DNA from: Candidatus Roseilinea sp.
GTDB taxonomy: Bacteria; Chloroflexota; Anaerolineae; J036; Brachytrichaceae
Direction: 5' to 3'
DNA: 64,000 nt
NCBI GenBank assembly: GCA_026003755.1
Contig: BPHV01000002.1
Location: forward strand, 434,001 to 498,000
The notes under the pieces are model-generated. The model did no database searches. It was not told where the DNA came from and saw only the letters and a program-made list of their open reading frames with translations. This document shows, in pieces, positions 56,310 through 64,000 of the stretch. The translations under genes were made by a program, and so were the position numbers. Position 1 is the stretch's first letter. Every line of letters begins with the position of its first letter.

Positions 56310-57344
56310 ATGACCGAACAAAAAACCGTTGCCGGAAACGGCAACCGCACGGCGACGTGGACGCTCATCGGCGTACTTGTTGGATTTTCGCTGCCGATCT
56401 TCATGTGCGTGTGCTTAATGTTGACCACGCTGGTTGGCTTCGGCGCATCGCTCGGCTCGTTGGGCGACCCCTCAACGGTGACGAGCGGGACGGCGATCGT
56501 GCCACGCCACATCTCCGGTCCGCTCACCGGCCCGGCGGTGGCCGTCATCAGCGTCAACGGCCCGATTGTCAGCGGCGAGGCGCCGGAGTTCGACCTCACC
56601 GGCCCTGCGGCCGTCGCGGCTTCGGGCAGCATCGTCCAGTTGATCCGATCGGCAGCACGCGACTCGGAGGTCAAGGCGATCGTGTTGCGCGTGGATTCGC
56701 CGGGCGGCAGCGTGATCGGCAGCGACGAGATCTATCATGCCCTGAAGCAAGCCAACAAGCCGGTGGTGGTACACATGGGCGCGCTGGCAGCTTCGGGCGG
56801 CTACTACGTTAGCATGGCTGCTGACCACATCGTCGCCCACCCCGATACGCTCACCGGCAGCATCGGCGTGATCAGCGAATTCACCAACATCGAGGGCCTG
56901 TACGAGAAGCTGGGCTTGAGAAGCACGGTCATCAAATCCGGCGAGTTCAAGGACTTCGGCAATCCCACCTCACCTTTCACCGAAGAAGACCGTAAGCTAT
57001 GGCAAGCGGTGATTGACGAGACTTACGAGAACTTCGTCAAGATCATCGCCGACAACCGCGGCATGACGGTCGAGGAGGTGAAGCAATTGGCCGATGGGCG
57101 CATCTACACCGGCCGGCAGGCGCATGCGCTCAAGCTAGTGGATCAGCTCGGTTACTTCGATGACGCAGTCAAGGAGGCTGCATCTCGGGGCGGCATCACC
57201 GGCGAGCCGCGCGTGATCGAGTATCGCCGCCAGACGCCGTTCGCGCAGTTGTTCGGCGTGTCCGTGGCACGCGTGATCCTAGTCGCCCTGGGTGTGCCGG
57301 TCGAGCGGCTGAACGCAGCGCCGGGCGCGCTGGAGTATCGGTAG
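56310..57344 (+). CDS. sppA: Signal peptide peptidase SppA (36K type)
   Basis: 344-residue membrane serine protease that degrades cleaved signal peptides. One N-terminal helix (WTLIGVLVGFSLPIFMCVCLML) is followed by the ClpP-like domain: AVISVNGPIVSG, VLRVDSPGGSVIGSDEIYHAL, the catalytic Ser in MGALAASGGYYVSMAAD, and the general-base Lys in RSTVIKSGEFKDFGNP. Both catalytic residues are intact. The GGAGG ribosome-binding site is upstream of ATG 56310. It begins a block of membrane proteolysis genes. Confidence 0.95.
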   Translation: MTEQKTVAGNGNRTATWTLIGVLVGFSLPIFMCVCLMLTTLVGFGASLGSLGDPSTVTSGTAIVPRHISGPLTGPAVAVISVNGPIVSGEAPEFDLTGPAAVAASGSIVQLIRSAARDSEVKAIVLRVDSPGGSVIGSDEIYHALKQANKPVVVHMGALAASGGYYVSMAADHIVAHPDTLTGSIGVISEFTNIEGLYEKLGLRSTVIKSGEFKDFGNPTSPFTEEDRKLWQAVIDETYENFVKIIADNRGMTVEEVKQLADGRIYTGRQAHALKLVDQLGYFDDAVKEAASRGGITGEPRVIEYRRQTPFAQLFGVSVARVILVALGVPVERLNAAPGALEYR

Positions 57345-57431
57345 CCCATCGGCGCAACGACCGGCCTGACGCCCATGCGATTGCGCATCGGCAGCCGCGC
57401 GTGCGATTCGGAATAGCGGGGTAACTCGGCG

Positions 57432-57830
57432 CTACAGCGCTATGGCCTGCTTGATGATGGGCCCGGCAACGGTGAACGCCACGCGCACCGTCTGGAGCGG
57501 CGCTTCGTCGCCCAGCACCTCGATCAATGCGACGAGCGACGTGCCTTTGGGGATACCCCGCGGCAGCCACATCGTCGGCGCCGGCCGACGCTCCATCGCG
57601 CCCACCAGCGAAGTGCAGCGCAACACCTCGCCATCCTCGGTCAGGATGCTCACGTCAATCGAAGGGAATTCCTTGAACGGCGTCAGGCCCATCTCCACCG
57701 TCACGCGCGTGCCATCCGGCCAGGGCATCACGCGGTAATCGGTGATGCGCGCGTCGCTCGGCGGGCGTTTCGGGAGCCTATCGAACGGCCGACCGTCCGG
57801 GTCATCGTAGAACTGGATATCGTTAGGCAT
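57432..57830 (-). CDS. Small beta-rich protein of unknown function
   Basis: 132 residues, soluble, mostly predicted strands (TRVTVEMGLTPFKEFPSID, VSILTEDGEVLRCTSLVG, TVRVAFTVAGPIIKQ). Not recognised. It is between sppA and the S41 gene on the opposite strand. The ATG at 57830 is the natural start; the gene is divergent from the S41 gene with 54 bp between them. Confidence 0.6.
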   Translation of the reverse strand: MPNDIQFYDDPDGRPFDRLPKRPPSDARITDYRVMPWPDGTRVTVEMGLTPFKEFPSIDVSILTEDGEVLRCTSLVGAMERRPAPTMWLPRGIPKGTSLVALIEVLGDEAPLQTVRVAFTVAGPIIKQAIAL

Positions 57831-57884
57831 GGGGACATTATCCCGTGTTCACGGAAAGCGCTGCGTGAGCGGCTTGGGACGACC

Positions 57885-59114
57885 ATGGCCCCATTACGAC
57901 AAATGAGCCGTATTGAGAAGGGATTGGTCATCGCCGCTTTCTTCATGTGGAGCGCGATGATGGTTGGCGCAGGATACGTGGGGCGCATGCTGCTCGCCCC
58001 GGTCGAACTGCGCATCGAACGCGTTGACCACTACGGCGGCAATCCGCACGCATTGCTCGACGAAGCGTGGGGCTATGTGCGCGACCATTTCGTCGGCGTG
58101 GTGCCCGGCGATACCGTGCGCGAGTACGGCGCCGTGCGCGGCGCGCTGGCCACGTTGAACGACCCCTACACGACGTTCGTCGAACCCCAGGCGCGCGCGC
58201 TGGAGCGCGATCATATGCGCGGCAGCTTCGGCGGCATCGGCGTCAGCTTTACGCGCAACGAACGCGGGGAGATCGTGCTGTCGCCCATGCCCGATGGGCC
58301 GGCGGCCAAGGCCGGCGTGCGTGAGGGCGACATCCTGGTCGGCATAGACGGCACGCCCCTGCCTTCGCCCGCCGACCTGGAAGATGTCGCGCGCATCCGC
58401 GGCCAGGTCGGCGCGCCGGTGACCATCGAGGTGCTGCGCGGCCCCCAACGCGAGCGATTGACGTTCACCATCATCCGGCAGACGATCGAGGTGAACTCGG
58501 TGGAATGGCGTCCGATCACCACGACGGTGCGTGGCGCGCCGGCGACGATCGGTTACATGCACATCCGCAACTTCACCGAACGCACAGGTGAAGAAGCCAA
58601 GCGCGCGCTCTCAGCGCTGTCCGCCGCGGACTCTCAGGCCTATCTCATTGACCTGCGAAATAATGGCGGGGGTTCATTGGCTGCCGCCGTGGAGGCGGCC
58701 AGCGAATTTCTGCACGACGGCATCGTCGCTATTGAGCAGCGGCGCAATCAACCTGAAATCGTGCATCGCGTGCGAAAGGGACACGCCAAGCCGACGAAGG
58801 GCAAACCCATCGCCGTCTTGGTGAACGGCAACACGGCCAGCGCGGCGGAAATCTTCGCCGCCGCAATCCAAGATCACAGGCGGGGCGTGCTCATAGGCGA
58901 GAAGACCTTCGGCAAGGGATCGGTGCAGTTGATCTTCGACCTGTCGGATGGGTCGGCGGTGCGCGTAACGGCGGCGAAGTGGCTCACGCCGGAGCGACGA
59001 GCGCTGGACGGGGCCGGCCTGACGCCGGACATCGAAGTGGTCGGCCCTGAGGACGCACAGCTCGAACGCGCCATCCACGTGTTGAGCGAGGCCATAGGCA
59101 ACGCCCGGCGATGA
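57885..59114 (+). CDS. ctpA: S41 family C-terminal processing protease (first copy)
   Basis: 409 residues. An N-terminal helix (KGLVIAAFFMWSAMMVGAGYV) anchors it outside the membrane. The PDZ domain starts GGIGVSFTRNERGEIVLSPM and includes AGVREGDILVGIDG. The catalytic Ser lies in VLVNGNTASAAEIFAAA and the Lys in IGEKTFGKGSVQL. Substrate selection is usually by C-terminal tails of proteins. Tandem with the next S41 gene. Confidence 0.93.
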   Translation: MAPLRQMSRIEKGLVIAAFFMWSAMMVGAGYVGRMLLAPVELRIERVDHYGGNPHALLDEAWGYVRDHFVGVVPGDTVREYGAVRGALATLNDPYTTFVEPQARALERDHMRGSFGGIGVSFTRNERGEIVLSPMPDGPAAKAGVREGDILVGIDGTPLPSPADLEDVARIRGQVGAPVTIEVLRGPQRERLTFTIIRQTIEVNSVEWRPITTTVRGAPATIGYMHIRNFTERTGEEAKRALSALSAADSQAYLIDLRNNGGGSLAAAVEAASEFLHDGIVAIEQRRNQPEIVHRVRKGHAKPTKGKPIAVLVNGNTASAAEIFAAAIQDHRRGVLIGEKTFGKGSVQLIFDLSDGSAVRVTAAKWLTPERRALDGAGLTPDIEVVGPEDAQLERAIHVLSEAIGNARR

Positions 59115-59171
59115 GGCGGCGATGTGCAGAAACAGACACGACGGGGTACACACGAACCACAGGTGAGGTAG

Positions 59172-60497
59172 ATGATGGATAGATCGGATTCGGCCAGCAG
59201 CAGCCTGGTCAAAAACATCGCGCTGGGGTTGCTCGGCATGTTCATCGGCGCGCTGATTTTCATCCTCGGCATGACCGCCGGCGTCGTTTTGTCGCGCCCC
59301 GGCGGCCTGCTGTTCACGGGCGCCTCGCCCTTTCCACCGAACGTCGCCGCGAGCGCCGGCGATAGCGACGCCGCAGCCGGACAACAGGAATTGAACTTTG
59401 CGTTAATCAACGAAGTGATCAACCGCCTGCGCACACAGTGGTATGGCGAGATGCCGTCGAGCGCGCAGCTCACTGATGGCGCGATCAAAGGTCTGGTCAA
59501 CGCGCTGGGCGATGAATTCACGCAATATGTCGAACCGCGCTTCGCCAAGCTGATGAACGAAGACATCACCGGCACATTTGAGGGCATCGGCGCGACGCTG
59601 AAACAAACGCCATCGGGAGGCGTTCAGATCGTGCGCACCTTTCCCGGGATGCCGGCCGATCGCGGCGGCGTGTTGCCCGGCGACATCATCGAGGCGGTAG
59701 ACGGCGTCAGCACGCAGGGCCTTAACTCGACCGAAGTCGCGGCGATGGTGCGCGGGCCTCGTGGCACGACCGTGACGCTGACGCTGCGCCGCGCCAATCG
59801 CTCGCGGCCCTTCCAGGTGACGCTGGTGCGCGAGCGCATCGAGATCCCGCTCGTCTCCAGCCGGATGGTCGGCGATGGCGCGATTGGCTACATCAGCTTA
59901 TTCGACTTCAGCCAGCCGGCCAGCAAGCAACTGGAGAAGCACCTAAAAGCGATCCTGGAGAAGCAGCCCAGGGCGTTGATCTTCGATCTGCGCGATAACC
60001 CCGGCGGGTTACTCAGCCAAGCCAGGGAAGTCGGCGATATCTTCCTCAAGCGAGGGACGTTCATCATCGAGCGCGACTATCGCGGCAACAAGAAGGTCAC
60101 GTCAACGACCGATCGCGGCATTGCGCAGGATATTCCAATGGTGGTGCTGGTCAACGGCGGCTCGGCCAGCGCGGCGGAGATCGTCGCCGGCGCGCTGCAG
60201 GACAGGGGGCGCGCCACGCTGATCGGCGAAAGAACCTTCGGCAAAGGCTCGGTGCAATCGCCACAAACGCTTTCCAACGGCGGCCAGTTACGCATCACCA
60301 TCGAGCGCTGGTACACGCCGAACGATCGCGCCATCCACGGCGTGGGCATCACCCCCGACTACGTCGTGAGTAACACGCCGGAAGATGTGCGCGACGGCAA
60401 AGATCCGCAACTCGAAGCGGCTATCGAGTTCCTCACCACGGGGAAGACGCCGGCGCCGACGCCCATCCCCACCGTCGCCCCAACACCGCTGCCATGA
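59172..60497 (+). CDS. ctpA: S41 family C-terminal processing protease (second copy)
   Basis: 441 residues. N-terminal helix NIALGLLGMFIGALIFILG, then a Ser/Ala-rich linker. PDZ domain FEGIGATLKQTPSGGVQIV and GGVLPGDIIEAVDG. Catalytic Ser in NGGSASAAEIVAGALQD and Lys in GERTFGKGSVQSP. The C-terminus has a Pro/Thr-rich tail. It shares fold but not high identity with the first copy, so the pair is an old duplication. It overlaps the next gene by ATGA. Confidence 0.93.
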   Translation: MMDRSDSASSSLVKNIALGLLGMFIGALIFILGMTAGVVLSRPGGLLFTGASPFPPNVAASAGDSDAAAGQQELNFALINEVINRLRTQWYGEMPSSAQLTDGAIKGLVNALGDEFTQYVEPRFAKLMNEDITGTFEGIGATLKQTPSGGVQIVRTFPGMPADRGGVLPGDIIEAVDGVSTQGLNSTEVAAMVRGPRGTTVTLTLRRANRSRPFQVTLVRERIEIPLVSSRMVGDGAIGYISLFDFSQPASKQLEKHLKAILEKQPRALIFDLRDNPGGLLSQAREVGDIFLKRGTFIIERDYRGNKKVTSTTDRGIAQDIPMVVLVNGGSASAAEIVAGALQDRGRATLIGERTFGKGSVQSPQTLSNGGQLRITIERWYTPNDRAIHGVGITPDYVVSNTPEDVRDGKDPQLEAAIEFLTTGKTPAPTPIPTVAPTPLP

Positions 60498-61373
60498 GAT
60501 TCGCTTCTGGGCAAGAACAGGCCACACGCGCTGCCGACGCATCAAACAGGGCGTGCGCTTCCGACGCATCCGCCCTGTTGGCCCATCTGCCCAGAGCAAC
60601 ATGGCTGGCGCCGGTCGCCGTGCTCGGCGGCGCAGTATCCTCCGGCGCCGCCCTCGCGCGCCCTGGCTGGATGTTGACGCTGGCGATGGCCATGTTGCTG
60701 AGCCTGGCCTGGGTAGGGGTGTGGAGCACGATCGCCGGCGTGAACTGGTCCGCCCCCCCTGTCGCTCTGGCAACGCTGGACACAAGGCGCGCCGGTCAGG
60801 ACGCTCCCCTACACTCAGCCGGATTCCGACGCGGCATACGTCTCGCTCCGCATCGGCCAGCTCGTGAATTGGCTAGAACGCGAACTGTTGCCGCGCTACG
60901 GCGCAATCCTGCTTTTGGGGTTGATGGGGCTGGCCATCATGATCGTGCTGGCGGCGGCGCTGGGGCCGGCAGCAACGCTGTTGGCCATCGGCGCGATTTG
61001 CCTTGCCCAGGTCGCCGTTGTCGCCTGTCGCGGAGACGGCGCTCCGAACGCCATTCTGGAAGGCGCAACCGTGGTCGGGCTGCCGATGCTGCTGGGCGCC
61101 GCGACCTTCGCACCGGTTACGCCGGACATGTGGCTGGTTAGCGTGGCGATGGCCATGGCGTTCGCCGGCATTCGCGCAGGAGCGCCGCGCATGCGCAACA
61201 CCGGATATGCGTTAGCCGTTCTGGCGGCCACGCTCACGCGGCAGCCCATCGGCGCGTTCGCCCTAGCAGTCCTCTGGGCGCCGCAGTTGATCCTAAACTT
61301 GCCACGCAACAACTACGGCTGGCTGGCAATTAGCCTATTGGCGTTCGCCGTCGTGCGGGCGGCCGCCGGCTAG
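60494..61373 (+). CDS. Polytopic membrane protein, frameshifted
   Basis: About 290 residues if joined. Two frames are needed: the first (from ATG 60494, overlapping the protease stop) has LLAHLPRATWLAPVAVLGGA and WMLTLAMAMLLSLAWVGVWS; the second (entering near 60800-60815) has QPDSDAAYVSLRIGQLVNW, YGAILLLGLMGLAIMIVLAA, LLAIGAICLAQVAVVACRG and several further helices. Removing one base around 60800-60807 fuses them. The helices and loop pattern are mildly reminiscent of UbiA-type integral membrane proteins, but no DxxxD motif is seen. Function unknown. Confidence 0.65.
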
Positions 61374-61458
61374 TCGTCAACAGCGGATCGCGCCGGCTTG
61401 CATCGGTTGCGCCCGCCATCCCAGAAATGCCCCTGGCCCTTTTCTTTTGCGCGGCGCT

Positions 61459-61464
61459 TATAAT
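61459..61464 (+). promoter_or_regulatory. Candidate -10 box of tatA
   Basis: TATAAT in the 174-bp gap before tatA, giving a leader of about 75 nt that ends with a good ribosome-binding site (AAAAAGGAGC). Confidence 0.5.
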
Positions 61465-61547
61465 CTCCGTCAACCTCCATCGTGGTGGAGGGTGAGCACT
61501 TGGACTATCGCGCCAACGCGCGATGATCAAAAAGGAGCGCAAAAAGC

Positions 61548-61742
61548 ATGCCACACCTCGGACCGCTAGAGATCATCATCATCCTGGTCATCGTCATCCT
61601 GCTGTTCGGCGTCGGCCGCATCGGCAAGATTGGCGGTGAGCTGGGCAAGAGCATTCGCGAATTCCGCAAGGGCTTGGAAGGCGACGAGCCCAAGAAGCCG
61701 AGCGAGACGACTACCGAAGGCAGCGAGACCAAGGCTTCATGA
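61548..61742 (+). CDS. tatA: Twin-arginine translocase subunit TatA/E
   Basis: 64 residues. Membrane helix LEIIIILVIVILLFGVG near the N-terminus, a short hinge, an amphipathic helix GKIGGELGKSIREFRKGLEG and a charged tail. This is the pore-forming Tat component that exports folded proteins. TatC is not in the window. AAGGAGC lies about 10 nt upstream of the ATG. Confidence 0.95.
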   Translation: MPHLGPLEIIIILVIVILLFGVGRIGKIGGELGKSIREFRKGLEGDEPKKPSETTTEGSETKAS

Positions 61743-61790
61743 ATTGAGAATGGAGATTAATCTCCAATCCTCCAATTCTCTAGTCTCTCT
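61743..61790. repeat. Heptanucleotide-type repeat behind tatA
   Basis: Contains the perfect palindrome GGAGATTAATCTCC and, read on the minus strand, diverged seven-base units such as AGAGACT, AGAGAAT and TGGAGAT. The same type of repeat occurs inside ppc. Confidence 0.5.
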
Positions 61791-61792
61791 GG

Positions 61793-62896
61793 ATGGCCAG
61801 GTCTCCCCTCTCTGCGCTCTCGTCGCTTGGGACGTTTAGCGCGATCTTGAGCGTGTTGCGCGAGGTAGATGTGCGTCCGGCGCGCATCGCGGCGGAGACA
61901 CCCTTTCTGATCGCGTTCGTCAGCCGCGACGCGCAGTTAGCCGAACATCTGGCCGCCTTGATGTATCGCGGCGACCGACCGGCCGATACGCCGCCTTATC
62001 GCACAGCAATCGGCGCGCCGATCACCGACGCCGCGCCAATCTCGCGCGCGAACGTCGTGGTCATCGTCACGCGCGACGCCCCACCGCGCCTCGACGAAGC
62101 GTTGCGGCTAAAGCGCGCACTGGAAGCGTCGAACACGCCCGTGCTCATGTGCTTGGTGCAAGAGCGCAGCGCGCCTCCGCCGGCGCCGAGCGTCACCTCC
62201 GGCCATGCCGTCACGTTGCCGCTCGACGACGGCGCGCTCGACGAGCAGACGGCGATCGAGCGCCTGACGGCAGCGATCCGCCAGCTCAACGCCATTGATG
62301 ACCTGGCCCTGGCGCGTCATCTACCTGCCTTTCGCGCGCCGGTGGTCCGCGCGCTGATCGAAGATGTCGCCGTGGCCAACGCCACGTATAGCCTGGGCTC
62401 CGGCCTGCTGCAAATTAACCCTGCCACCGGCCTGCCGGTCGCCGTCGCCGACACCGTCATCCTAACGAAGAACCAGGCCATCATGGCCTACAAGATTGCG
62501 CTGGCGATGGGGCTGCCCGCGGATTTCAAACACATCATGCCGCAGATCGCCGGGGTGATCGGCGGCGGCCTCATCTTCCGGCAAGTCGCGCGCCTAGCCA
62601 TCGGTTGGCTGCCGGGGCTGGGCATCGCGCCCAAGGTGGCGATTGCGTTCGCCGGCACATTCGCCATCGGCGAAGCCATCTATCGTTGGAGCCAAGCGGG
62701 CGAATGGCTGACCGAGGATGGGCTGAGGGCGATCTACGCGCTGGCCCTGGAGCGCGGCAAGGCGCTGGCAGCCGGCCTACGTCAGCGGCGCGTCTCGCGT
62801 CCGGCCAAAGCAAAGGCCAAACCCAATCCACCCGAGCAAGCGATGATCGCGCTGCCGCCTTCGCCCAGTCACAACGGCGCGGCGCGACCGCATTGA
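61793..62896 (+). CDS. DUF697/YcjF-like membrane protein
   Basis: 367 residues. N-terminal half resembles a GTPase-associated alpha/beta region (IAFVSRDAQLAEHLAALMY, VVVIVTRDAPPR) without a P-loop. The C-terminal half has the DUF697 signature ILTKNQAIMAYKIALAMG, followed by helices FKHIMPQIAGVIGGGLIF and GIAPKVAIAFAGTFAIGEAIYRW. Such proteins are inner-membrane partners of small GTPases; their role is not established. It follows tatA by 51 bp and is 6 bp from bcp. Confidence 0.75.
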   Translation: MARSPLSALSSLGTFSAILSVLREVDVRPARIAAETPFLIAFVSRDAQLAEHLAALMYRGDRPADTPPYRTAIGAPITDAAPISRANVVVIVTRDAPPRLDEALRLKRALEASNTPVLMCLVQERSAPPPAPSVTSGHAVTLPLDDGALDEQTAIERLTAAIRQLNAIDDLALARHLPAFRAPVVRALIEDVAVANATYSLGSGLLQINPATGLPVAVADTVILTKNQAIMAYKIALAMGLPADFKHIMPQIAGVIGGGLIFRQVARLAIGWLPGLGIAPKVAIAFAGTFAIGEAIYRWSQAGEWLTEDGLRAIYALALERGKALAAGLRQRRVSRPAKAKAKPNPPEQAMIALPPSPSHNGAARPH

Positions 62897-62902
62897 TGCG
62901 CT

Positions 62903-63433
62903 ATGTTGAAAGTTGGCGATCCCGTCCCTGAGTTCGAGTTGATGTCCCAAAATGGCCCGGTCAAGTCGTCCGACCTGCTCGGCAGGCGCTACGTGCTGTA
63001 TTTCTATCCGGCCGACGACACGCCGGGCTGCACGAAAGAAGCCTGCGGCTTCCGCGACAACTTGCCCAAATTCGAGTCGCTCGGCGTGCTGGTCTACGGC
63101 GTCAGCCCGCAAGATGTGTCGTCCAAGCAAAAATTCGCCGCCAAGCACGCGCTGAACTTTCCGCTGCTGGCCGACACCGATCACAAGGTGGCCGAGGCAT
63201 TCGGCGCCTGGGGCGAGAAGAGCATGTATGGCAAGAAGTACATGGGCGTCCTACGCACCACGTTCGTCATCGGCGCCGATGGCAAAGTCGAACATGTCTG
63301 GGAGAAGGTGAAGCCGGAAGGCCACGCCGAGGAAGTGTACCGCTGGTTGAACCCGAAGGCCGAAGCGGCAGCCGCGCCCCGGCCGACGAAGAAAGCCGCG
63401 CCGGCCCAGAAGAAGACCGGCGCGAAGAAGTGA
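62903..63433 (+). CDS. bcp: Thioredoxin-dependent peroxiredoxin (Bcp)
   Basis: 176 residues. The fold begins KVGDPVPEFEL. The active site YPADDTPGCTKEACGFRDN contains the peroxidatic Cys and, five residues later, the resolving Cys of atypical 2-Cys Bcp. FVIGADGKVEHVWEKVKP is the typical C-terminal segment. The last 25 residues are an Ala/Lys-rich extension. It reduces peroxides with thioredoxin. Confidence 0.94.
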   Translation: MLKVGDPVPEFELMSQNGPVKSSDLLGRRYVLYFYPADDTPGCTKEACGFRDNLPKFESLGVLVYGVSPQDVSSKQKFAAKHALNFPLLADTDHKVAEAFGAWGEKSMYGKKYMGVLRTTFVIGADGKVEHVWEKVKPEGHAEEVYRWLNPKAEAAAAPRPTKKAAPAQKKTGAKK

Positions 63434-63523
63434 CGGCCGTCCGCAGTCGGCGTGCAAGCTGGGTTCTCGTTTCGCGCGCGCCGCGCAGACCATCATCGCC
63501 GATAATCGCAGCCTCGATGCACC

Positions 63524-64000
63524 GTGGATGATTTCACCCCCGACGTCCTCGTCATTGGCGCCGGCCTGACCGGCGCGATGATCGCCGCGCAGCTCGCCGA
63601 GCGCAACGCGCGCGTCGGCGTCGTGGATGCCCGGCGCGTCGGCCAAGGGGCGACGCGTCGCGCGCTCGGCTTGGCAACGCTCAGCCCCCACATGGCGCAC
63701 ATCCAAGAGACGAAGCACGGGCTCCAGCGCCTCAAACGCCTCGCTGCGCAGCACGGCGCGCTGCTCCAATCGTGCAGCGCGCTCCATCTGGCGACCGCTC
63801 CCGAAGGCGAGCGGGCCTTACAGCAACTCGCCGAAGCTGCGCCGGACGCCGGCCTCGAGTGGACGACCCAGCGCGACCTGTTGCCCCCCGGCTTCGCAGG
63901 CGGCCTGTTGGTGCACGATAGCGCGCTGGTGGACCTTGACCGGCTGCTCGTCCGCCTGTTGCGCCATCCCAACATCGCGATTCGCCAACACGCCGAGGTG
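63524..64000 (+). CDS. FAD-dependent oxidoreductase, N-terminal part (3' end outside window)
   Basis: 159 codons open to the window end. GTG 63524 starts VDDFTPDVLVIGAGLTGAMI in two parts, carrying the Rossmann motif GxGxxG, followed by VGVVDARRVGQGATRRALG, the DAO (glycine oxidase/D-amino acid dehydrogenase) type region. The rest (LLQSCSALHLATAPEGERAL) is typical of that superfamily. The substrate cannot be given. Confidence 0.85.
   Translation, partial: MDDFTPDVLVIGAGLTGAMIAAQLAERNARVGVVDARRVGQGATRRALGLATLSPHMAHIQETKHGLQRLKRLAAQHGALLQSCSALHLATAPEGERALQQLAEAAPDAGLEWTTQRDLLPPGFAGGLLVHDSALVDLDRLLVRLLRHPNIAIRQHAEV

Overview
The window is GC-rich (roughly 60-65%), gene-dense chromosomal DNA. 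It is most likely from a member of the Chloroflexota (Anaerolineae/Thermofonsia-like), though this is inferred from gene content and no rRNA is present. Pointers are the type 2 isopentenyl-diphosphate isomerase, an effector-associated (EAD7-like) domain protein, VanW/G5 and DUF348/G5/3D surface proteins, tandem S41 proteases, many lipoboxes next to single-membrane style secretion genes, and TA-rich -10 boxes lying almost on top of start codons.

Layout. 1-5195: end of a polyamine-type ABC importer (permease plus ATPase), then on the minus strand a HAD hydrolase, an aldo/keto reductase, MgtC and a ROK sugar kinase. 5389-24999: mainly housekeeping and envelope genes: pheT, a secreted metallopeptidase, an FAH-family enzyme, a catalytically degenerate S41-like lipoprotein, VanW, KDPG aldolase, a ThuA/GATase-like lipoprotein coupled to a GT-C-type membrane protein, a PQQ-type sugar dehydrogenase, a DUF6602-like protein, fni, acpP, ribokinase and a degenerate metallo-beta-lactamase-fold protein. 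25000-29215: an accessory RHS island with a 5'-truncated RHS core carrying an HExxH toxin tip, a frameshifted beta-propeller lipoprotein in the immunity position, and a second, decayed RHS core. 29343-42925: central metabolism and replication: ppc, yvcK-like, gap, a lipoprotein serpin, a methyltransferase, dnaE interrupted by a 416-residue intein and by several single-base frame breaks, and mobA. 43621-51706: CYTH-CHAD and SixA, a coiled-coil nuclease-like protein with ten 42-bp repeats, a TolB-like propeller, a CDP-paratose-2-epimerase-like enzyme and an inositol monophosphatase-like enzyme. 51703-55867: rsmA, a YabE-like gene, the SRP RNA and tRNA-Arg(UCG), then a two-gene operon of a small LAGLIDADG protein and an EAD7-like transmembrane protein. 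56310-64000: SppA, two active-looking S41 proteases, a frameshifted membrane protein, TatA, a DUF697-like protein, Bcp peroxiredoxin and the start of an FAD oxidoreductase.

The most unusual content is the LAGLIDADG/EAD7 operon behind tRNA-Arg, the RHS island, the dnaE intein, and the 42-bp repeat gene. A window-wide theme is TANNNT boxes 6-18 nt upstream of start codons, which suggests frequent leaderless transcription. Several genes (dnaE, ppc, 26.5 kb lipoprotein, 60.8 kb membrane protein) carry frame breaks; nearly all are single-base insertions, so assembly error must be considered before calling them pseudogenes.
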